From Rhodamnia argentea (Eukaryota > Streptophyta > Magnoliopsida > Myrtales > Myrtaceae), in the NCBI RefSeq assembly GCF_020921035.1, contig NC_063155.1, positions 23,987,294-24,051,293 of the forward strand: 64,000 bases of DNA. The letters are read 5' to 3'. Position 1 is the first letter of the stretch. Each line of letters starts with the position of its first letter. The translations under genes and the position numbers were made by a program. Shown piece after piece: positions 56,514 to 64,000 of the stretch. The notes under the pieces are model-generated. The model was given only the letters and a program-made list of their open reading frames with translations. It did no database searches and was not told the DNA's origin.

Positions 56514-59500
56514 TCAGTTGGTGAAGGCATGGATGTTAGATAAAGATATTGGTGTTAGCGGCGGAGAAGACGCATCTTCTGCCGTCTCTATGTCATTTGG
56601 AACTTGTGATGGCTTTGAACCCTGTGAGATTACTGTCCTCAAACCACTTGAAGGTATGGAAAAACTACGCGGGACAGCATGAGGAGGAATTGGCAGTGGG
56701 GATGCTGAAGTCATTGCCACAGGCTCCTTCTTAACTGAGTGATCTTGTCCTCGCAAGAACAACGGAGCTGAATGACCCACAAATCCTGAATGTCTGCTAG
56801 ATATGGTGTTTGAACTGGCAGGGGGCCTTGGAAGCTCATGCAGCTCACTTATTTTAGGTGAGGATGTAAGAGGTGGAGAAGACATTGGAGATACTTTTGG
56901 AGGAGATGAAAGTGGTTGAGAAATTGGATTTCGCAAGATTGGTCCTGAATATAAATGGGGATGTTCCACTGGTGCTGACTGGTTAGGTTGCGGCTTATTA
57001 GTCAATGGTCCAGAGAATGCTTGTCTTTTGAATTTCTTAGAACCAGGAGCTACGAGGGGATCACGGATTGCGAATAAGAGCCCCTCTGCCAAAGGAGGAG
57101 GTAGTAATGGGGATGTGGCATTATTGTTATTCTCCTTGATAATGCCATGAGTATTTGAGACAGAAGTCCCCGAGAATTTCCCATCAGCTGAACTTCTCCC
57201 AAACTTCTTTGGTTCCAGGGGAGATGAATGCCACAACTTTGCGTTACGCCAGCTCAAACTTGTCTGTCTGGAGGGTGGAAATGGTTTGACTGATGATCCG
57301 GTGATTGAACTCTTCGCATCCGTCGGTGTTGGCAAGACATAGGTTTGAAGCTTTCGCGTTGATGATTGTCTCAATGGCCCCATTTTATCCGTAGGATCCA
57401 ACTTCTTTTCTGGATAGAGTGGGGCTGACTGGGTGATCTTCCTGATTTCTCCACTAAAATATTCCCCAGCAATTCTCTCTGTACTTTCCTGCATGTCAAC
57501 AAGATGGTTAACGCCTCCTCTGCATCTTATACGGCATTTGATATCAAATGGAAAGAAAACACAGTTAACTGCATGTCCTAAAAGAGAACATCACAATGGA
57601 AAAAGCATATCCTTCAGTTTTGCAGAGGCTTTTAGACATATGCAGCATGAATTCCCACGCATTGGAAAAGGTTTATGTGCTTGTAACAGGCCATATGATA
57701 AGCAGCTAGTATCTTCGTCTGTATTTCAACTGTATATCTCCAGTGAGATGAATTCCTTAAATCAAACAGATATAAAAGAAAGATCGGGCATGGTACTAAT
57801 GGGATTCCAGCAAACTTACTGTGGGAGAACATAAAAGCATTCAAAAATCATCACATAGGAAATACATCTCCAGCCCAGATACACTCATGAGCATAGACCC
57901 AGCACATGCACAAAAGATAGCAACCAGCCAGGTACCTTCATTGGTTCAGCCGTTGAAACTTGGGGAAATGTAAGGTCCACCTGATCCAACTGCACAAAAA
58001 GTTAATTGCTGACAAGTTAATATGGCCAAAAAGGCTAAGATGAAGTTAGCAGAAGACTAAAAGCCGTGCTACAGCACCAAAGGTTCATCGTATCACTAAT
58101 TTCATAACAATAAAGAAAGAGCACCACGTCGTAAATTTGACCATGGTTCAAGAAATACATGCTTTTCCCTTCAGACTATATATCGGACCAAGAATAGCCA
58201 CCCTGTCAACTATTTTCTTCAAAATGCATATTATCAGTGAGATTGTGGCTCAAAAGTACACGACCAAAGTTGTGAAAACTATGTATTCACCATATATTTT
58301 TCGGTTTTTGACCAAAAAAAAACATACATTTTTCAGTCTCATATGTTATCAATCCATCACCACGTAAGGAATGACTTCTGTAATTGGACAAAAGACTTCT
58401 GCCCAGTAAAGATGAAAAGGCATGACTCTGAGATGTAGATGAACAAGGAAATGACTTTCTGAGTGCATGCAAGTGCATAGGAGTGGCATGTGAGATGCAT
58501 ATTCCTCAAAACCTCCAAAATGTAGCCACTTTTCCCTAAATAAAAATGGCGCTAATTAAATTAGCCTAACAAAGTGCCGATTTTTAAGTGGAAAATGCAG
58601 CCTGTACGTCTTCCTATCAGGGTAGAATAGATGTTTACCTCCATTGAATGCCTAATATTCAAATCAATCACTGGAGCTTGATCAGATTGCCCATAGTCGA
58701 AGCTCAACTCCCCATCATCACGTGTGTCATAACTGTCATCATCTTGATCATCATCCATTTCATCCCCTTCATCTTCAAGTCCGTCAAAGGGGTAATCTAT
58801 ATGCTGCTGCACAGTAATAAACTGTACATGTGGCTCCACTGCCTCAAGAGACTTCAGGGCTTTCTTGAAGAAGTTCAACTATTATGCAAAACTAATGTAA
58901 GTTCAAAAGGCATCACACCTATAAGGAAAGGAAGGATGAAAAAGAAATACTGAGAAAGAAACCTGCGCAGCATGATGACGAGCTGCCTGTGTAAGAAGAC
59001 TACGAGATTGCCCTTGTTTCAGAGATTTCAGCCGGAATATAAACATGGTCGCCTCCTCATCAAATTGTTCATGAGCTTCTTGCAGTTGCTGCAGGGTAAG
59101 ACTCTCTCCCTTAACAGCTCTTGATCGACCTTTCTCTCTCTGTTTCTTTAATGCGTCTTCATATATGCTCCTGTGGACCACAAACAGCGTGAAAAAACAG
59201 TAACCTCGACTAGAAGAATTGAAAGTATAACAAACCCAATACCCAATAAGCACCTTTTTTCATCGCATTGTTGCTTCATCTCCTGCATCAATGTCAACAG
59301 AGAAGCCTTAGTAATTGTTACCACCACAACTTTTTTCTCATCTCAAAACCACTCACTAACCAAAAATAGAACACTACAGGAATGCTGAAGCTGAACTCAT
59401 TTTCACGAAATACTTAAAAGACATAATAGACGATGCAGATTCATTTGATGAATTAAACATTTCCATCTAAATTCCACATTAGCCAATTAATGTGCCTGGT

Positions 59501-61812
59501 ATTTTACTCACATTAAACATATTCCACAGTAAGGCTACAGGTCTTTCTTGATCAAGAGGCACTGTCAGATCTCCCAACATGAAAAAAAACCCGAACCCTC
59601 ATTATTATTGAGGACCTAAAGTTACCAACCCTAGAAACCCAAACAAGATGGTTTTGGAGCAATAAAAAGTTTATAGCGATTAAAAGCCATTGCAAAATGT
59701 CAGCGTAGTTGTTAACAACGCCAAGTAGGGAACAGCTTTCTTAAAAACTATCATCATCCACAGCTGAATCGAATCATTCTAGGAGTACAAGCGAAAAACG
59801 ACCTTATCGTAGTTACTTCAAACAAACAAGATGATGCAAGATGATCCAAACAGACAAACCTCAACTGTTCGAAGTTCATTAAGAAGCGACTGTGAGGGGA
59901 CTGTGATTGTCTGTGATATGTGAGAGCGCTGAAAAAAAATTAAAGAATCATCAGCCTAAATGAATAATAGGTAAACTATTTCCAGCTTCTTAAACCTGAG
60001 AAAAGACTTACATAGACATCAAGGTGTTTCTGAAGTTCATACTGTACTTTACCAAGCATGAGCAATACCTCTCCTGCATTAGAAGAAGTGGTCAAAAATC
60101 TCTCCCTCCTCCTCGGCACACAAGTGCACTCCCAAACAAACATATACATACCACTATCTTCATCATCATTTAATGCGGTTTTTTCAAGAAGACAATCACC
60201 CAATTCCCGCAAAGACTCTGAGAACTCTGAAAGTACAGTAACAATAACGTTGCTTAAGATCTTTAGAAATGGCAGAGCATGAGCAGAACTTACATGAGAT
60301 ATTGGCACATTAACACGTTGAAGATTGGAACCAAATTAACCAAGCACATTCAGTACAATTGCATTCATCACACGGAAAGAAAAAAAAAAAAAAATCTTAG
60401 CCAGCTTTTAAAGAGATCAAGAGATTTCATCTCAAGGATGTTACTAGCATCCAAACATCCTTTACACGAATGAAAACTCAGCAAACTCATTAGGGATAAT
60501 GTCAATGTACTACAAGAGAAGTTGACTTGAAAATCAGTCAAGAAATTGACTTAACAATAAACAGCAAAGTTTCAATGACATTATTGGTTTTGACACGAAT
60601 TGGGACAGTAGATAGGGGACAAAACTACAATTAGATCTAAATGACATCACTTCCCATAAACACTTCGTTTGGGACATGATAAATGCACTTGCTCCTAACA
60701 TCATTTCATGGCACAACTTTACCAATGTGATTAAAAACACTGAATCCAAAGGAAAAATTAAATTGAAGCTGCATCGACAAAGTTGATTATCTGGGCATAT
60801 AATTCAGCTACAGATAAATTTTTAGCTACCGCAGGAACTCGAGTTATCTTAGAACTAAACACATACACTGCAACATCAGCTACTCAGAGTGCACAGGCTA
60901 ATCTGATCTATAGTTACAAATGTCGCAATACCAAATATCATTTGAGAATAGTTTCGCATGCTTGACACAAATCTTTCTCGCATTAGCATGATAGAATACG
61001 AGTGGAGAATCTTAATGTTGACTTTTAAATGCAGAAAAACACCCATCAACAAGTTACATACTCACTATTACAGTGGACATGCTAGACATAACTAGTCCTA
61101 CTGATTGCCATAAGCACTTTCGTCCACCATAAGCACACTTATCCCCAAAAAAAAAGCAATACAGAAAGAGTACCATAAGCACTATTCGTGGTAGCTGCAG
61201 CAGCAGCAAGTAAATTATCAGAGCAATCTTTCATATCTTCCAGGTCCTGCAGCAAATGATAAAGAATAGAGTCAAGAGCGCGCACATCATGTGTACAAAA
61301 AACGGATAGTAATGCACTTCAGTATTTAAAAAATCAGCTGGAAATCCTATGTCGAAGAGCGACCGTCACTAAAATCAATTCAGTGATTAACAACCCTAAT
61401 CACGTGCCAAGAAATTGAGACAAAATTTACCAAACACTCAAAACAAGTAGACCCATTGCAACTAAATACTGTCAAATGGGAAATAACTAATAATAAGACT
61501 GAAAAACCAAGCATCCCGACTACGGCCTTCTTCACAACCACCGAGAAATTAGCCGGCTCCTATTAGAACAACATCCATCACTACAAACTTTTGTGAATAC
61601 ACCCTCTCGCTCCTTAAGTATGTACCACTCCAAACCATTGCTTTTTTTTGGTTCGTTCAATTCATCGCAGAACTCACTCACAGGGACGCCTCCTCACTGG
61701 GCCTGGGTACAGCAATATGTTCACCAACCCAAACTAAGCCGCACCAGCTGTTTTTCTCTTACTTCATTCCAGATTGTCGCGGCCACCAAAGGCAACTCAG
61801 GCGCGCGCGAGC

Positions 61813-61855
<43 letters not shown>

Positions 61856-61984
61856 CAGTACCTGAGAAGCCTGAGCGAGCTCCTCCAATTGAGACAGGCA
61901 ATGAAGATCCCGCCTGTCCCGGGCGCCGACGTGCTTGTGGTTGTTGATTCCGAACCCTCGCAACTTCCTGAGAGAAGTCTTCAT
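56514..61984 (-). CDS. BAR-domain, proline/serine-rich protein (At2g33490-like)
   Basis: Ten minus-strand exons join in frame: 61984-61862, 61246-61174, 60226-60152, 60073-60012, 59928-59860, 59282-59254, 59170-58963, 58878-58639, 57989-57936 and 57488-56514, giving 635 aa (I recall about 620 for At2g33490). The N-terminal helical BAR-like part has MKTSLRKLRG, ELAQASQDLEDM, EFSESLRELGDCLLEKTALN, and LLTQAARHHAAQLNFFKKAL. An acidic linker follows (DEMDDDQDDD, then DDGELSFDYG). The C-terminal 320 residues are rich in Pro and Ser with SAPLYPEKK, GPLTNKPQPN, KISELHELPRPP and SASPLPIPP. Known: BAR-type domains bind curved membranes, but the function of this plant family is not established; the old 'hydroxyproline-rich glycoprotein' label rests on composition. 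No signal peptide is seen. The last exon ends at a TGA right after HAFTN. Confidence 0.92.
61815..61854. repeat. (AG)20 microsatellite beside a splice donor
   Basis: On the gene strand this is (CT)20, starting 8 bases into intron 1 of the BAR-domain gene, right after GTACTGCC. Confidence 0.95.
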
Positions 61985-62330
61985 CCGAAACCGAAAAAGA
62001 AAGGACACAAAAGCTCCACGAATCGCCCCGGGCGAGTCGGCCCGATCGCTCTCCTTCACCGGTCGCGGAACCAAACCGAATCCCTAGACAGACTACTTCG
62101 AGCCTCGACGGAACCGCAAATCACGAGATCGCTGAGGAGGAGGAGGAGGAACCAACACGCGAAGGACTGACGAAACGGCGAAGACGACGACGACGGCGAC
62201 CTCGGCGGCGGCGGCGGCGGGGGAGGGGGGGAATTCCAGATTCAGGGAGCGGAGACGATGGAGGAATTATTGGTGGAGTTGATGCCGATGGCTTTTCTCC
62301 AGGTAAACGAGTCAAATTAACGAACAAACC
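61985..62330 (-). promoter_or_regulatory. Presumed 5' leader/promoter of the BAR-domain gene
   Basis: GC-rich DNA with GGC and GGA microsatellites (62.20-62.23 and about 62.13 kb) precedes the start codon, as is usual for leaders of broadly expressed plant genes. The reading frame is open upstream of MKTSL for 30 more codons (in-frame ATG at 62074), but the family's normal N-terminus favours the 61984 start. Confidence 0.4.
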
Positions 62331-63050
62331 TCGCAAATTCTATTTAAGCAAAATCTCTCTCTCTCTCTCTCTGCGCGTGTACTGGGGTGCGGTCAAAGGA
62401 AGACGATGGTGGGTTGGAAGGTTATGCCTGAACTGCTGTTATGCAAAATGACGCGAGTGCGAGCGCGATGCTTATCGAAACAAACAGGGGAAAAAAAAAA
62501 AAGAAGAGCACGAATTTTTATTTTATTTTTAAAAAAACGCAATTAAAAAAGAACCGAGTCTTCTTGTGGGGGCTTTGACTTTTCAACGCTCCTCGTTTGG
62601 CGCCATTTCTTGCGTGGGGTGTAGAATAACGAGAAAAAGCAACGAGACTTGCCGCGGGTCGTGCAAGGCTTTTGCCTAGTAGGGCCGCACGATTTCTTGT
62701 TATGTATTAGGTTTCATCTAAAACTTAAAATTTATTCTTCAGTGGATTGCAACAACATTAAAACGCAAAAATCTCGATCATAAATATTGTCTGAAATGTA
62801 AGCTCATACTAGTAGTTTCGGATTACACACCCATCATCAGAGGCCATAGAAAGCTATAGGATCGTGCAAAGACATGTATAAAAAAAAACACAAAGGCTCA
62901 TTTCGGATTTTTCAATTTTTAGAACCTAAAACCTATCATGCATATCTTAAAACCTACAATCAGACCGGTTTCTTGCAAGTTCCGGGGTCTACCCTAAAAC
63001 CATGCTTACGCCTATTACCTCGAGAATCATTCGAAATTGGAAAAATTTTA
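62331..63050. other. Spacer
   Basis: Contains a (CT)n run (62.35-62.37 kb) and GGTTC-type words near 62.97 kb. No gene is visible. Confidence 0.4.
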
Positions 63051-63056
63051 TAAAAA

Positions 63057-63478
63057 TGACTCGAAATGGCTTCATTTTCTCAAGTAAAGACTTAAAGTTG
63101 ATATTATTTCAAATAAGGACATGAAATACCCTTTTTGTTTCAAATAAGAATTTGAAGTGAATATTGTTTCAAATAAGGGCATGAAATAGTCTTATCGGTA
63201 TTTAAAAAAGGGGCTTGACTCATTGGTTGATAGAGGCATTTTTGTCATTTAATATATTTTTATTTTATTTTTTCCTTTTTTCAGTTTTCCAATTTTTTGA
63301 AAAATAACTAAAAGTGAAAAAAAAAAAAAAACAAAGCAAACACATGCGGAAGGTGAGGTCAGACTTTTATTTGAAACAGTCATGGCCACTTCAAGCATTT
63401 ATTTGATATAAGGAGAGCACTTGAGATCCTTATTTGAGAAAATGAGAGCACTTAGGGCCCTTATTTGGAATTTTCCCT
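63057..63478. mobile_element. MITE-like repeat with inverted ends and internal tandem words
   Basis: The left end 'cattttctcaagtaaagact' matches the inverse of 'atccttatttgagaaaatg' at the right. Inside, 'tttcaaataaggacatgaaatac'-type words repeat three times on the left and once inverted on the right. An A/T-rich, poly-A centre lies at 63.26-63.33 kb. No coding capacity. Confidence 0.55.
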
Positions 63479-63479
63479 T

Positions 63480-64000
63480 TGAAATTTATAAGATTCATCC
63501 GAGGTCACACGTTTGTAGAGCGGAGCATAAATTTATTTTTCTTTTGATGGGTTTAACTAAAAATTAGGTTAAAATTTTAATTTTACGAAAATGGTTCATT
63601 AAAAGTTATCGAACGTAGTCAATCGCTCTAAGAAAAGATGCCGAAAAACAAAAACGAAGGCGCAAATTATTAGCGGACTTTGATCTCTCGGTGCTCGTAA
63701 AACTTCATGTGAGAACTGTTCTCCATTCCGAAGAAGTAATTAAGGAGCGGTGCCATGGTAAACGTACAAATCGAAAATAAAAAAGGAAAGACCAAAAGAA
63801 GAAGAAGAAGTTGTCACAAACTGAAGGTAAAAATTAACATTTCCATGTGATTGAAGCAGTAATAATGGATCTGATGAGAAGACGAAACTCCGTTCCGAAG
63901 AGAAGAAAAAGCATAGAAAGTAGTATCTAGGAGAAATCATTTGCTTCGAAAACGCTAGTGTTACGATTTTTCCTTGATTTGAAAAATATCGGGGAATTTT
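63480..64000. other. Window end, no gene recognised
   Basis: AT-rich DNA with a (GAA)n run near 63.80 kb. I see nothing further. Confidence 0.4.

Noticed and set aside
1-64000. CRISPR arrays, bacterial-type operons, rRNA genes
   Set aside because: The window is plant nuclear DNA; the regular repeats found are microsatellites, tandem duplications or transposons.

Overview
This window is nuclear DNA of a flowering plant. Evidence is split genes with GT-AG introns, AT-rich intergenic DNA packed with non-autonomous transposons, (CT)n tracts near gene starts, and plant-specific families (TIFY/JAZ, CONSTANS-like, LAX PANICLE 2-like). One foldback repeat family, with outer arms starting near GGGAAAATTAC and then AGTCCTAAAC, occurs about ten times. 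From memory it looks like repeats common in Eucalyptus and other Myrtaceae; that placement is inference and was not searched.

Five genes could be read exon by exon. (1) 14.5-15.6 kb, minus: a LAX PANICLE 2-like gene; three exons join in frame but the terminal exon was not found. (2) 30.56-32.14 kb, plus: a JAZ10/TIFY9-type jasmonate repressor, six exons, 202 aa, with a TATA box and a G-box upstream. (3) 40.0-41.8 kb, plus: a LITAF-domain protein of the GILP type, three exons, 134 aa. (4) 49.56-53.06 kb, plus: a CONSTANS-LIKE 14/15-type factor with two B-boxes and a CCT domain, four exons, 488 aa. (5) 56.5-62.0 kb, minus: a BAR-domain, proline/serine-rich protein like Arabidopsis At2g33490, ten exons, 635 aa. 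They have no shared pathway beyond general plant signalling and development, and there is no operon-like organisation.

Broken or acquired sequence includes an LRR-protein pseudogene (54.07-54.64 kb), a nuclear copy of part of plastid ycf2 (37.7-38.0 kb), a frameshifted coding remnant between inverted LTR pieces (7.77-8.33 kb), and a long unidentified reading frame (27.8-28.35 kb).

Repeats dominate the rest. They include a TRIM-like element with a tRNA-Met-type primer binding site (9.06-9.61 kb), a decayed LTR element whose 3' LTR is split by a foldback element flanked by an 8-bp direct repeat (5.57-7.64 kb), a tandem pair of 266-bp units (28.77-29.32 kb), smaller MITE-like elements and many microsatellites. 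Long stretches at 10-14.5, 22-27.7, 33.7-36.7 and 44-49 kb hold no gene I can support. I found no rRNA, tRNA or CRISPR.
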